A DNA stretch of 64,000 bases from Nocardioides oleivorans. GTDB lineage: Bacteria > Actinomycetota > Actinomycetes > Propionibacteriales > Nocardioidaceae. The DNA is taken from the NCBI RefSeq assembly GCF_004137255.1, contig NZ_SDWT01000001.1:2728001-2792000 (forward strand). The letters run 5' to 3'. Numbering within the stretch: position 1 is the first letter of the stretch; each line of letters opens with the position of its first letter. The position numbers and the translations under genes are program-made. The notes beneath the pieces were generated by a model. It had not been told where the DNA came from, did no database searches, and saw only the letters and a list, made by a program, of their open reading frames with translations. Of the stretch, positions 44,812 through 53,490 are shown in pieces.

Positions 44812-45474
44812 ATGGACGTCCGTGCCACCCCGCTCGTGCGCTGCCTGCGCGCGCTGCTGCTGGCCGCGGTCGTGGTCGCCGCCGGGTCCGTCGCGCACGT
44901 CACCGCCGGTGGTCTGATGCCGGGCTGGCCCGGCCTCGCGGCGCTGTACGCCGCCGTGGCCGCCGCCGGCGCGCTCGTCCTGGGCCGCGAGGCGTCCGCA
45001 CGCCGGCTCGTCGCCCTGACCGTCGGCGGCCAGCTCGTCGTCCACAGTGCGCTGTCCGCGATGGCCGGCCACCACGCGACCGGCATGGCGATGGCGCACG
45101 GCCCGCACGGCGGGATGACCCATCCCGGTGCCGGCACCGGGACCGTCGTGCCCGCGTGGCTCGGGCACGGCGTCGAGGACATGCTCGCCCACCCGTTCAT
45201 GGCGGTCCTGCACGTGCTCGCCGCGACCGCGGTCGCGCTCTGGCTCGCCGTGGGGGAGCGCGCCCTCTTCTCGCTCGTCCGGCTGGCCCGGTGCGGGGCG
45301 CGCGGGGCCCTCGCGCGGGCCGCGCTGGCGCTCGGCCTGCACCCCGTCGTGCTGCGCGGCGTCCCCCGCGTGGTCGGCGTACGTCGCCACGAGGAGGGTG
45401 CGCTCCCGCTCCTCCCGGTCTGGTCGCGCGGTCCCGCGCGCCGCGGACCACCGCTGCTGCTCCTGCCTCACTGA
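44812..45474 (+). CDS. His/Met-rich membrane protein starting directly after tRNA-Pro
   Basis: A 220-residue integral membrane protein with about four to five hydrophobic segments. A loop of about 25 residues (GHHATGMAMAHGPHGGMTHPG) is rich in His and Met, suggesting metal (for example copper) binding. Its ATG is 1 nt past the tRNA-Pro 3' end, with no room for a ribosome-binding site. The mRNA 5' end may be made by tRNA 3' processing. A PepSY gene follows. The product resembles actinobacterial membrane proteins near copper or haem genes, but I cannot name a family. Confidence 0.72.
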   Translation: MDVRATPLVRCLRALLLAAVVVAAGSVAHVTAGGLMPGWPGLAALYAAVAAAGALVLGREASARRLVALTVGGQLVVHSALSAMAGHHATGMAMAHGPHGGMTHPGAGTGTVVPAWLGHGVEDMLAHPFMAVLHVLAATAVALWLAVGERALFSLVRLARCGARGALARAALALGLHPVVLRGVPRVVGVRRHEEGALPLLPVWSRGPARRGPPLLLLPH

Positions 45475-45591
45475 GCCCGTCCGCCCGCCCGCACACGGCC
45501 CCGGACCCCTCGGGTGAGCGCTGCCACCCACCGCTCGGGCGACGCGAACGTCGCGCCGGTGCGGTGACACGTCTCTGTGCGAGGAGCACCC

Positions 45592-47010
45592 ATGACCACC
45601 CTCCAGCGTGTGCGGACTGCCGCCGCGCGACCCCGGACGACCCCGTCCGGCCTCTTCCGCGCCTTCTGGCGCTGGCACTTCTACGCGTCCTTCGTCGTCG
45701 TCCCGGTCTTCGCGGTCCTGGCGGTGACGGGGTTGATCTACCTGCTGCGGTTCCAGCTCGAGCCGCTGATGCACCCCGACCTGATGCGGGCCGAGGCACC
45801 CGCCGGTCAGCAGCTGCCCTACGTGCTGTCCGACCAGCTCGACCTCGTCCAGGCGGCCTACCCCGACGACGAGATCGGCCTGGTCCGCGAGGGTCGTGAC
45901 GCCGACGACACGACCGCCTTCGCCGTCACGAAGGACGACGGCACGACGGTCGACGTCTTCGTCGACCCGTGGCGCGGCGAGGTGCTCGGCGAGCTCGACC
46001 CCGACACGACGCTGTCGGGCTACGCGATCCGGCTGCACGCGGACCTCATGGGCGGCGTGCTCGGCGACCGGCTCATCGAGGTCGCCGTCTGCTGGGCGAT
46101 CGTCATGTCGCTGACCGGCTACTACCTGTTCTTCGCCGGCCGCAAGGCGCGGCTGCGACGGCGTACCAAGAAGGCACCCGGCGCGAAGCTGCGCAGCCGG
46201 CACGCCCTGATCGGCTCTTTTGCCGGGGTGGGCCTGCTCGCGATGGTCGTCACAGGCCTGCCGTGGACCGGCTTCTGGGGCGCCAAGGTGCAGGAGCTGG
46301 CCACCTCGCAGGGCTCGTCGCTGTGGAGCCTCGACCACGGAGCGCAGTCGAAGCCGGGCTCCCGGCTCGACGAGTCGCTCCCGCACAGCCATGCGGTGCA
46401 GGACGTGCCGTGGGCGCAGGGCGCGACCGAGGTGCCCTCGTCCGACCCCGACGGTGCGCTGGGGTCGGTGGCCAACGTCGACACCGCGGTGGTCGTGGCC
46501 GAGCGGGAGGGCCTGACCCACCCGATGACGGTCGTGCTGCCGAGCGGCGAGGACGGCGTGTTCTCCGTCATCGGCGACGCCTTCCACGACCCCAGCCGCG
46601 AGCGGACCGTGCACGTCGACCGCTTCTCCGGCGAGGTGCGCTCGCAGTACGGCTTCGACGACTACCCGCTGGCGGCGAAGGCCGTCGCCCAAGGGATCGG
46701 CTTCCACGAGGGCCGCAGTCTCGGCCTGGTCACCTTCTGGTTCGCCTTCCTCTTCTGCGTCGCCGTGCTGGTCATGTGCGTGACGGGCCCGCTCATGTGG
46801 TGGCGCCGTCGTCCCGCGCGCAGCGGCTCGGTCGGGGCGCCCCGCGGGAAGATGCCGATCCGGGCCACCTGGTGGCTCGCGGGAGCGCTCGTGGTGCTCG
46901 GGATCGTGCTGCCGATGTTCGGCGTGACCCTGCTCGCGGTGCTGCTGCTCGACCAGCTCGTGCTGCGCCGGGTGCCGCGCCTGCGGACGGCGTTCGACAC
47001 GGTCGACTGA
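45592..47010 (+). CDS. PepSY-associated transmembrane domain protein
   Basis: A 472-residue membrane protein of the PepSY-TM family with four main transmembrane helices (about 38-60, 160-185, 210-235, 380-400) plus two C-terminal segments. The opening RAFWRWHFYASFVVVPVFAVLAVTGLIYLLRFQ is diagnostic. Family members include iron-siderophore reductases and proteins tied to metal acquisition. The paired His-containing helices could bind haem. AGGAG lies 8 nt before ATG 45592. It follows the His-rich membrane gene by 117 nt and may share its job. A terminator follows. Confidence 0.88.
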   Translation: MTTLQRVRTAAARPRTTPSGLFRAFWRWHFYASFVVVPVFAVLAVTGLIYLLRFQLEPLMHPDLMRAEAPAGQQLPYVLSDQLDLVQAAYPDDEIGLVREGRDADDTTAFAVTKDDGTTVDVFVDPWRGEVLGELDPDTTLSGYAIRLHADLMGGVLGDRLIEVAVCWAIVMSLTGYYLFFAGRKARLRRRTKKAPGAKLRSRHALIGSFAGVGLLAMVVTGLPWTGFWGAKVQELATSQGSSLWSLDHGAQSKPGSRLDESLPHSHAVQDVPWAQGATEVPSSDPDGALGSVANVDTAVVVAEREGLTHPMTVVLPSGEDGVFSVIGDAFHDPSRERTVHVDRFSGEVRSQYGFDDYPLAAKAVAQGIGFHEGRSLGLVTFWFAFLFCVAVLVMCVTGPLMWWRRRPARSGSVGAPRGKMPIRATWWLAGALVVLGIVLPMFGVTLLAVLLLDQLVLRRVPRLRTAFDTVD

Positions 47011-47042
47011 ACCCGTCAGCCACACGCGTCCCGACGGTGCGT

Positions 47043-47084
47043 TCGACGGTGTGGGCGTGATTCGGTCAGCGCCCACACCGTCGA
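47043..47084 (+). terminator. Terminator hairpin abutting the tig promoter
   Basis: A perfect 15-bp stem (TCGACGGTGTGGGCG) with a 12-nt loop. The tig -10 element starts at the very next base. Confidence 0.8.
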
Positions 47085-47090
47085 TAGACT
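47085..47090 (+). promoter_or_regulatory. -10 element of tig
   Basis: TAGACT directly follows the hairpin. Transcription from about 47097 would give a leader of about 52 nt with AGGAG before the GTG. Confidence 0.55.
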
Positions 47091-47148
47091 GACGAGGTTT
47101 GCGGCTGCCCGGAGCAGCCCCCATGCCCACTTGCACCAGGAGACATTT

Positions 47149-48558
47149 GTGAAGAGCGCCGTCGAGACCTTGAGCCCGACCCGGGCCAAGCTGACCGTCG
47201 AGGTGCCCTTCGAGGAGCTCAAGCCGAGCCTCGACGCGGCGTACCAGAAGATCGCGAAGCAGATCAACGTTCCCGGCTTCCGCCGCGGCAAGGTCCCGCC
47301 GGCGGTCATCGACCGCCAGGTCGGCCGCGGTCCGGTCCTGGACGAGGCGATCAACGCCGTCGTCCCCCAGCAGTACATGGCCGCGCTCCAGGAGCACGAC
47401 CTCGAGCCGCTGGCGCAGCCCGACATCGAGGTGACCCGCCTCGAGGACAACGACGTGCTCGAGTTCACCGCCGAGGTCGACGTCAAGCCTGACTTCGAGC
47501 TGCCCTCCTACGACGGCATCGAGGCCAGCGTCGAGGACATCGAGATCTCCGACGGCGACGTCGACGAGCAGGTCGAGGCCCTCCGCGAGCGCTTCGGCAC
47601 CCTCGCCCCGGTCGAGCGCGCCGCCGCCGAGGACGACTTCGTGACCATCGACCTCGTGGCCGCCAAGGACGGCGAGACCGTCGAGGGCGGCGAGGTCACC
47701 GGCATGTCCTACAAGGTCGGCCGCGGCGGCATGATCGACGGCCTCGACGAGGCCCTGGTCGGCCTGTCCGCTGGCGAGGACAAGACCTTCGACTCCGAGC
47801 TCGTCGGTGGCGACCTGGTCGGCGAGCCGGTCCAGGTGACCGTCACGGTGACCGCCGTGCAGGAGCAGCAGCTCCCCGAGTACGACGACGAGTTCGCCCA
47901 GCTCGCCTCCGAGTTCGACACCGCCGAGGAGCTCACCGCCGACGTGCGCGAGCGCCTCGGTCGTGGCAAGCGCCTCGAGCAGGCCGCCGCCGCGCGCGAC
48001 GCCGTGCTCGAGGCCCTCCTCGAGAAGGTCACCATCCCGCTCCCCGAGGTGATGGTCACCGACGAGCTCAACGCCCGCCGCCAGAACGTCGAGCAGCAGC
48101 TCATGATGGCCGGCATCACCATGGAGAAGTACCTCGAGGACGAGGGCCAGACCCAGGAGGAGTTCGAGGCCGACCTCGAGCGCCGGGTCCGCGACGCCGT
48201 CGCTGCGCAGTTCATCCTCGACAAGATCGCGAAGAAGGAGGAGTTCGCCCTCGACCAGGCCGAGCTCTCCGAGCACCTCGTGCGGCGCGCCCAGCAGTCC
48301 GGCCAGGACCCGCAGGAGTTCGCGAACCACATGTTCGAGCACAACCACATCCCCGAGCTCGTGCAGGAGATCATGCGCGGCAAGGCGCTCGCGACGATCG
48401 TCGAGGCGGCGACCGTCAAGGACGCCTCGGGCAACGTGGTCGAGCTGAAGAACCTCCGCCCCGACGGCACCATCGGTGAGCCCGAGGCCGAGGCTGCCGA
48501 CGAAGCTGCCGACGAGGCTGTCGACGAGGCTGTCGACGAGGAGAAGGCCGACGCCTGA
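47149..48558 (+). CDS. tig: Trigger factor
   Basis: A ribosome-bound peptidyl-prolyl isomerase/chaperone, 469 residues. The ribosome-docking motif GFRRGKVP is near residues 43-50. The FKBP domain (VTIDLVAAKDGETVEGGEVTGMSYKVGRGGMIDGLDEALVGLSAGEDKTF) follows. The C-terminal helical arms extend to about residue 430, then an acidic tail rich in Glu/Asp/Ala. GTG 47149 is chosen (AGGAG 8 nt upstream). tig upstream of clpP1P2X is a conserved arrangement; here three extra genes lie between. Confidence 0.97.
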   Translation: MKSAVETLSPTRAKLTVEVPFEELKPSLDAAYQKIAKQINVPGFRRGKVPPAVIDRQVGRGPVLDEAINAVVPQQYMAALQEHDLEPLAQPDIEVTRLEDNDVLEFTAEVDVKPDFELPSYDGIEASVEDIEISDGDVDEQVEALRERFGTLAPVERAAAEDDFVTIDLVAAKDGETVEGGEVTGMSYKVGRGGMIDGLDEALVGLSAGEDKTFDSELVGGDLVGEPVQVTVTVTAVQEQQLPEYDDEFAQLASEFDTAEELTADVRERLGRGKRLEQAAAARDAVLEALLEKVTIPLPEVMVTDELNARRQNVEQQLMMAGITMEKYLEDEGQTQEEFEADLERRVRDAVAAQFILDKIAKKEEFALDQAELSEHLVRRAQQSGQDPQEFANHMFEHNHIPELVQEIMRGKALATIVEAATVKDASGNVVELKNLRPDGTIGEPEAEAADEAADEAVDEAVDEEKADA

Positions 48559-48578
48559 CCTGCTCCGAAGCGTCATGG

Positions 48579-48608
48579 ACGGCGTCCACCCCGCGGGGTG
48601 GACGCCGT
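48579..48608 (+). terminator. Terminator hairpin of tig
   Basis: A perfect 14-bp stem (ACGGCGTCCACCCC) with a 2-nt apparent loop starts 21 nt after the stop and is followed by a short T-rich stretch. Confidence 0.85.
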
Positions 48609-48714
48609 TCGTCGTTTCACGGATGTGGACGCAGGTCCAGACCACGTGCGAGCACCACTGACAACACCCGGTCCACGCTGGGAGTCTCCCGAGAACTACT
48701 CGGAGCGGACTGTC

Positions 48715-50277
48715 GTGGGGGTCGTCGTGGGATCTGTCGGGGGAGTGCGCGCGCGTGCGCGCCGGTTGGTCGTTCGTGCGGTGGGCGCCGTCATGGTCGC
48801 CACCGGCCTGGTGGCCGTCGTGCCCACCGGTCCGGCTGGTGCGGTGGAGTGGTGGGAGAGCTCCCCGACGGCGACCTGGTACGACGGCCAGGTCAGCTAC
48901 AGCTCGGTGCTGAACTGCTTCTCGGTGATCCAGGGCAGCCCGCTCTACGAGAACGGCGTCGGCGCCTACATCGGCTACCTGGCCGACCCCGACAACGCAG
49001 GAGGCCCGAAGCCCGTCGTCAACGACAAGACCTGGATCCGCTACCGGGTCTACGGCATGGGCAACCCGTGCACCGGCGGCAGCTACTTCCGGCCGAAGTT
49101 CTACCTGCCGCAGGGCTGGTCGTGGGACCGGACCCGTCAGATCGCGTGTGCCTACGACGGCTCCGGTGGCTCCGCACCCCAGGCGAACTGCCCCGGGTGG
49201 GACCACCTGCAGGAGAACGCCGACCACACCGTCGGGGATCCCTACTGGAACAACGGCTCCGGCCAGGGCGGAGGCCTCTGGGGAGTCGCCCAGGGCCACT
49301 ACTGGGAGTTCCAGCTCCCGGTGAGGGTCGGCCCCAACGCCCAGTCGGGTGTCGTCCTCGACGCCCACCTCGACGTCGCCGACGGCAACTCCAACCCGCA
49401 GATGCTGCTGCGGACCAACAACGTCTACGTCTTCAACGGCACGCCGGGCGCCAACAACGTCGGCGTGATGTACGACCAGCCGTCGTCGTACGACCAGGCG
49501 ACACTGCCCTTCTCCCCGGGTGGCCCGACGAGGTACGGGATGCTCTCCGCCTTCCAGGCAGTCATCGCGGGTCGAGCGGGATCGGCGAGGTTCGAGATCA
49601 GCACCAACCCGAACATGACGCCCGTCCTGGGGTCGGAGTCGTTCAGCTTCGCGGCCAGCCAGTTCCCCGGCTCGGTGAAGGCCATGACCGACTGGGCGGA
49701 CGCCGGCGTCACGCTGCAGCCGGGCGTGACGTACTACTGGCGCGGCAGCATCCTCCCGACCAGCGGCGCGCCCGCGGTCGGCGAGGTCCAGTCGTTCAGG
49801 CTCAAGTCGGGCGGCGGCGTCGACGCCACGTCCCTCGGCGCGACGACCTCCGGCGGCGGCGTGGGCACAGGCTCCGGTGGAGTGGGCGGGGGCGTGATCA
49901 CGCCGATCCCGCAGCCCACCCCGCCGACCCCACCCGTCCCGAACCCGCCGGCTGCCCCGACCGCCACCTCGACGGTCCCGAAGTCCGCGCAGGCCAGGAA
50001 GGGCGTCGTCGTCTCGCTGACCTGCACGGCCGCGTGCTCGGCGAAGGCGTCGGCCACGGTGTCGAAGAAGCTCGGCAAGAGGCTCGGGACGACCACGCTC
50101 GGCTCGGCCAGGGGCTCGCTCGGGGCGGCCGGGAGCACGAAGCTCACGATCAGGCTGTCGAAGAAGCTGCGCGCGAAGCTGGAGCGGGTCGGCTCGGTCA
50201 GGGCGACGGTGAAGATCACCACGACCGTGGGCGGGACGTCCTCCACGACGACGGCGAAGGTCACGGTGAAGGGCTGA
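48715..50277 (+). CDS. Secreted protein with a proline-rich hinge and a C-terminal basic beta domain
   Basis: A 520-residue exported protein. The signal peptide is basic (RARARRLVVRAV) and ends near TGPAGA. The mature part has an N-terminal Trp/Tyr/Gly-rich region with four Cys (forming two likely disulfides), a second beta-rich segment, then a Gly/Pro hinge (about 375-415). The C-terminal 90 residues (KKLGKRLGTTTLGSARG, TKLTIRLSKK) recall repeats found in many actinobacterial surface proteins. GTG 48715 is chosen because GGAG precedes it by 9 nt; several GTGs follow. Function unknown. Confidence 0.72.
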   Translation: MGVVVGSVGGVRARARRLVVRAVGAVMVATGLVAVVPTGPAGAVEWWESSPTATWYDGQVSYSSVLNCFSVIQGSPLYENGVGAYIGYLADPDNAGGPKPVVNDKTWIRYRVYGMGNPCTGGSYFRPKFYLPQGWSWDRTRQIACAYDGSGGSAPQANCPGWDHLQENADHTVGDPYWNNGSGQGGGLWGVAQGHYWEFQLPVRVGPNAQSGVVLDAHLDVADGNSNPQMLLRTNNVYVFNGTPGANNVGVMYDQPSSYDQATLPFSPGGPTRYGMLSAFQAVIAGRAGSARFEISTNPNMTPVLGSESFSFAASQFPGSVKAMTDWADAGVTLQPGVTYYWRGSILPTSGAPAVGEVQSFRLKSGGGVDATSLGATTSGGGVGTGSGGVGGGVITPIPQPTPPTPPVPNPPAAPTATSTVPKSAQARKGVVVSLTCTAACSAKASATVSKKLGKRLGTTTLGSARGSLGAAGSTKLTIRLSKKLRAKLERVGSVRATVKITTTVGGTSSTTTAKVTVKG

Positions 50278-50295
50278 GCCCGGGCCCGGGCGGGT

Positions 50296-51498
50296 TCAGG
50301 CGGGCTCGGTGTCCGCGAGCACGTCGAGCGCGTAGCGGGCGATGCCGGCGCGCTGGTGGGCCCAGCGGTCGAAGGCGTCGCGGAAGTCGTCCGTGACACC
50401 GCCCGCCGCAGTCAGTGCCGCTTCCTCCTGGAGCATCTCGGTGGGCAGGCTCGGCAGGCCGTTGAACAGCATCAGGCTGACCGCGTGGCCGCGCCGGACC
50501 TCGGCCAGGGGGACGTCCAGGCCCTCGTCGGCCAGTCCGGCGGCGTACGACTCCACGCACGCCGTGGCGCGCTCGGGCAGGTCGGCGACGTCCTGCCGTC
50601 CGAGCTGGACGTCGCCCACGAGCAGCTGGGAGAGGTCGAAGCCGACCGGCTGCGGACGCCAGAAGCCGAAGTCGATCAGCGTGAACCCGGGGTCACCCTC
50701 GCGGCGCAGGAGGTTGTTGGGGCAGGCGTCGCCGTGCGCGGTGAGGTGGCGCGCTGCGTCGAACTCCCGGGCCAGCGCGTCGAGGCGCCGCGCCGTCGCG
50801 GTGAGTCCGTCGCGCAGGTCGCCGAAGTGCGCGGCGATCGCGGGGTGCTGCCAGGTGGTGTCGTCGTGGAGCCCGGGCAGGACGGTGAAGGCGAGCCGGC
50901 CGGCGACGAACGACTCGATGTGCCACGGCTGCGGGTCGATCCGACCCAGCGGCTCGACCGCGGCGCTCGCCGACAGCCGGCCGAGCAGGCGCGCGGCGCG
51001 CACGCTGTCGTCGTACGTCCACGGGACCGGGTCGGCCGCGACCGCCTCGATCCACACGACGGCCGTCTCGTCGGGATGCTCGACGACCCGGAGCCCGCGC
51101 GGCATGTCGAGGCCGTCGGGGAGCCGGTCGGCCAGGTCGGAGGCGTAGAGGAGGGGTTCGGCACGCCACGGCACGGCAGCGGCCGCCCACTCGCCGATCT
51201 CGACCGGGACGTGGGCGAACGCGGGGGAGTGGCGCCAGCTGTGCACGCGCTTGACGAAGACCGTGAACGGCCGGGGACCGTCGCCCGCGTCGGCGTGGCC
51301 ACGCACCCAGGTGCGTGCGCCGGTGAGGATGGAGGGGACGTCGTAGTCGACGCGCTCCGCTTCGGAGTCGAGCAGAGTCACCGAGGCGACGCCCCACAGG
51401 TCGGCGACCATCGCCTCGAGCTCGCCGTCCGGGACGTCGTCGTCCCCGAGCAGCTCGCGCCGCGCGGGGCCCGACGCGGTTGCGAAAGTTGCTTTCAT
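50296..51498 (-). CDS. APH-fold phosphotransferase/kinase-like protein
   Basis: A 400-residue protein with the aminoglycoside-phosphotransferase/choline-kinase fold. The catalytic loop HGDACPNNLL (about residues 251-260) and metal-binding DFGFW (about 272-276) are both present, so it is probably active. The substrate may be a small alcohol, amino sugar or antibiotic. It is divergent from a MarR gene 25 bp away with shared inverted-repeat operators over both start codons. This suggests MarR-controlled expression, as with ligand-inducible resistance genes. Confidence 0.85.
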   Translation of the reverse strand: MKATFATASGPARRELLGDDDVPDGELEAMVADLWGVASVTLLDSEAERVDYDVPSILTGARTWVRGHADAGDGPRPFTVFVKRVHSWRHSPAFAHVPVEIGEWAAAAVPWRAEPLLYASDLADRLPDGLDMPRGLRVVEHPDETAVVWIEAVAADPVPWTYDDSVRAARLLGRLSASAAVEPLGRIDPQPWHIESFVAGRLAFTVLPGLHDDTTWQHPAIAAHFGDLRDGLTATARRLDALAREFDAARHLTAHGDACPNNLLRREGDPGFTLIDFGFWRPQPVGFDLSQLLVGDVQLGRQDVADLPERATACVESYAAGLADEGLDVPLAEVRRGHAVSLMLFNGLPSLPTEMLQEEAALTAAGGVTDDFRDAFDRWAHQRAGIARYALDVLADTEPA

Positions 51499-51524
51499 GG
51501 TCTGAAAAGGTAAGTTGCTTTCAT
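51484..51524. promoter_or_regulatory. MarR-type operators covering both divergent start codons
   Basis: A 13-bp sequence, AAGTTGCTTTCAT, occurs at 51486-51498 and again at 51512-51524, 26 bp apart. The first forms a perfect GAAAG-TTG-CTTTC palindrome at 51484-51496. The two copies end at the phosphotransferase ATG (minus) and the MarR ATG (plus). TAAGTT (51511-51516) is the MarR -10, 6 nt before its ATG. Confidence 0.7.
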
Positions 51525-51948
51525 GACTGGTGTCAAGAGGCTCCCGGCCGCCGAGCCGCACCTGCCGATGCTGATGGGCCTGGTGTTCGAGCAGCTCCGT
51601 GAGCGCCTCGCCGAGGACGCCCCGGAGCTGCGCCCGTCGCAGCTGCGGGTGCTGGAGTGGCTCCCGCCGGAGGGCATCACCATCAGCGAGCTCGCCGAGT
51701 GCGTCGACATGACGACCCAGGGCTGCGGTCAGTTCGTGCGGCAGCTCGCCGCGCTCGGGATGGCCGAGGTGGCGGTCGCCGAGCACGATGCCCGCGCCAA
51801 GGTCGTACGCCTCACGCCGTCCGGGCAGCAGGCGCTCGACCGCTCGACCGCCGTGCTGGCGGCCTGCGACGAGGAGTGGGTGGCGCGGGTCGGGGCCGAG
51901 CGCTACCGGGTGTTCCGCGAGGTCCTCGAGGAGGTCGCCCTCGGGTGA
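51523..51948 (+). CDS. MarR-family transcriptional regulator
   Basis: A 141-residue winged-helix repressor. [45 protein letters not shown] (about 38-82) is the recognition region, and [19 protein letters not shown] the wing. It is divergent from the phosphotransferase gene, and the direct repeats between them are its likely autoregulatory operators. ATG is 6 nt after TAAGTT. The following 145 bp up to clpP1 hold a ClgR box and the clpP1 promoter. Confidence 0.9.
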   Translation: MTGVKRLPAAEPHLPMLMGLVFEQLRERLAEDAPELRPSQLRVLEWLPPEGITISELAECVDMTTQGCGQFVRQLAALGMAEVAVAEHDARAKVVRLTPSGQQALDRSTAVLAACDEEWVARVGAERYRVFREVLEEVALG

Positions 51949-52028
51949 GTCGCGGACCGACCCCGGCGTGGCCGGCCGTGGTCGGACGGCTCCTCGCGGC
52001 GGACGCGTCCCGTCCGTGCCCGCGAATC

Positions 52029-52086
52029 CGCTGTGGGCGAACAGGGTGGGTTTACGCGTGGTTGTGTCCGACCTTCCGGCTAGTGT
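52029..52086 (+). promoter_or_regulatory. ClgR-like box and leaderless promoter of clpP1-clpP2
   Basis: On the minus strand positions 52042-52029 read GTTCGCCCACAGCG, matching the core CGCY-N3-RGCG of the ClgR consensus used in corynebacteria and streptomycetes. TAGTGT (52081-52086) ends 7 nt before the clpP1 GTG. The box is about 40 bp upstream of the hexamer, a position suited to activation. ClgR itself is not encoded in the window. Confidence 0.7.
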
Positions 52087-52093
52087 CGCCAGC

Positions 52094-52735
52094 GTGAACC
52101 AGAACTCCAGCCCAGCCCTCTCGCCCGAGATGAACGGCGCCGGTGGGATGAATGGCCTCGATGACCACATCTACCAGCGCCTCCTCCGTGAGCGCATCGT
52201 CTTCCTCGGCTCGGAGGTGCGCGACCAGAACGCCAACGCGATCTGCGCCCAGCTCCTGCTGCTCTCCGCCGAGGACCCGGAGGCCGACATCTTCCTCCAC
52301 ATCAACAGCCCCGGCGGCTCCGTGGACGCCGGCATGGCGATCTACGACACGATGAACTACATCCCCAACGACGTGGCGACCGTCGGCATGGGCCTGGCCG
52401 CCTCGATGGGCCAGTTCCTGCTCTGCGCGGGCACCAAGGGCAAGCGCTACGCCCTGCCCCACGCGCGGATCATGATGCACCAGCCCTCCTCGGGCATGGG
52501 TGGCTCCGCCTCCGACATCAAGATCCAGGCGCAGCAGTCGCTGCACATCAAGAAGGTGCTGCTCGACCTCATCGCCGAGCACACCGGCCAGACGGTCGAG
52601 CAGGTCGTGACCGACGCCGACCGTGACCGCTGGTTCACCGCCGACCAGGCCCTGGAGTACGGCCTGGTCGACAAGGTCATCACGAGCGCCCGCGAGGCCG
52701 CTGACGAGGGCCGCCCGGCCCGGACGAAGGACTGA
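52094..52735 (+). CDS. clpP1: ATP-dependent Clp protease proteolytic subunit 1
   Basis: A 213-residue serine protease subunit. Catalytic Ser104 is in GLAASMGQF and His129 in IMMHQP, with an Asp around 178. NSPGGS precedes it. It forms a mixed tetradecamer with ClpP2. GTG 52094 adds a Met/Gly/Ser-rich propeptide-like N terminus; internal ATGs occur at residues 13 and 19. TAGTGT 7 nt upstream predicts a leaderless mRNA, and a ClgR-like box lies further upstream. clpP2 starts 6 nt downstream, so the two are one transcript. Confidence 0.96.
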   Translation: MNQNSSPALSPEMNGAGGMNGLDDHIYQRLLRERIVFLGSEVRDQNANAICAQLLLLSAEDPEADIFLHINSPGGSVDAGMAIYDTMNYIPNDVATVGMGLAASMGQFLLCAGTKGKRYALPHARIMMHQPSSGMGGSASDIKIQAQQSLHIKKVLLDLIAEHTGQTVEQVVTDADRDRWFTADQALEYGLVDKVITSAREAADEGRPARTKD

Positions 52736-52741
52736 CTTGCC

Positions 52742-53350
52742 ATGAACTACTACATCCCGCAGTGGGAAGAGCGCACCTCCTACGGCTTCCGTCGGATCGA
52801 CCCCTACGCGAAGCTCTTCGAGGAGCGCATCATCTACCTCGGCACGCCGATCAGCGACGACGTGGCCAACGCGGTCATCGCGCAGCTGATGTGCCTGGAG
52901 ACGATGAACCCCGACACCGACATCAGCATCTACATCAACAGCCCCGGCGGCTCGTTCACGGCGCTGACCGCGATCTACGACACGATGCGGTTCATCAAAC
53001 CCGACGTGCAGACCGTGTGCCTGGGCCAGGCCGCCTCCGCGGCCGCGATCCTGCTGGGTGCCGGCGCCAAGGGCAAGCGCATGGCGCTGCCCAACAGTCG
53101 GATCCTGATCCACCAGCCCTACACCGAGGGCACGTTCGGCCAGACCTCCGACATCGAGATCCAGGCCAACGAGATCCTGCGCATGCGTGAGCTCCTCGAG
53201 CAGATGATCGCCGACTCGAGCGGCAAGTCCGTCGAGGAGGTCAGCGCCGACATCGAGCGCGACAAGATCCTCACCGCGCAGCAGGCCGTCGACTACGGCC
53301 TGATCGACGCCGTGATCGAGTCCCGCAAGGGCACGCCCGTCCTCGCCTGA
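52742..53350 (+). CDS. clpP2: ATP-dependent Clp protease proteolytic subunit 2
   Basis: A 202-residue second ClpP subunit. Catalytic Ser99 is in QAASAAAIL and His124 in ILIHQP, with NSPGGS at 66-71. ClpP1 and ClpP2 of actinobacteria assemble into one mixed-ring peptidase that needs both subunits and works with ClpX or ClpC1. The N terminus (MNYYIPQWEERTSYG) matches actinobacterial ClpP2. Gap to clpP1 is 6 nt; the clpX gene follows after a 140-bp region with its own promoter-like elements. Confidence 0.97.
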   Translation: MNYYIPQWEERTSYGFRRIDPYAKLFEERIIYLGTPISDDVANAVIAQLMCLETMNPDTDISIYINSPGGSFTALTAIYDTMRFIKPDVQTVCLGQAASAAAILLGAGAKGKRMALPNSRILIHQPYTEGTFGQTSDIEIQANEILRMRELLEQMIADSSGKSVEEVSADIERDKILTAQQAVDYGLIDAVIESRKGTPVLA

Positions 53351-53397
53351 GGCCTGGCTCGCTCCGCATGAATTTGTTGCCTCGCGACATCCCGTGT

Positions 53398-53431
53398 CCG
53401 GCCCCCACCCGGGGCCGGCACGGGGTACCGT
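53398..53431 (+). promoter_or_regulatory. Hairpin and -10-like hexamer between clpP2 and clpX
   Basis: An 8-bp GC stem CCGGCCCC/GGGGCCGG (53398-53418) is followed by TACCGT at 53426-53431, giving a possible clpX leader of about 50 nt with GGAGG-type site at 53476. It probably attenuates readthrough and adds a clpX promoter. Confidence 0.4.
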
Positions 53432-53490
53432 CGTGAGGCCCGTGGTGAGATACCGGGACCCCCACCCGGCGAGACTGGAGGACACGACCC

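Noticed and set aside
44680..49368. A minus-strand open frame of about 1560 codons
   Set aside because: It runs antisense through two tRNAs, the PepSY gene and tig. It is a by-product of few stop codons at high GC; composition is repetitive Gly/Ala/Arg/Val with no domain.
53398..53418. A strong terminator ending the clpP operon
   Set aside because: The stem is only 8 bp with no T-run; clpX is usually cotranscribed or partly so, so it is reported only as a weak attenuating element.
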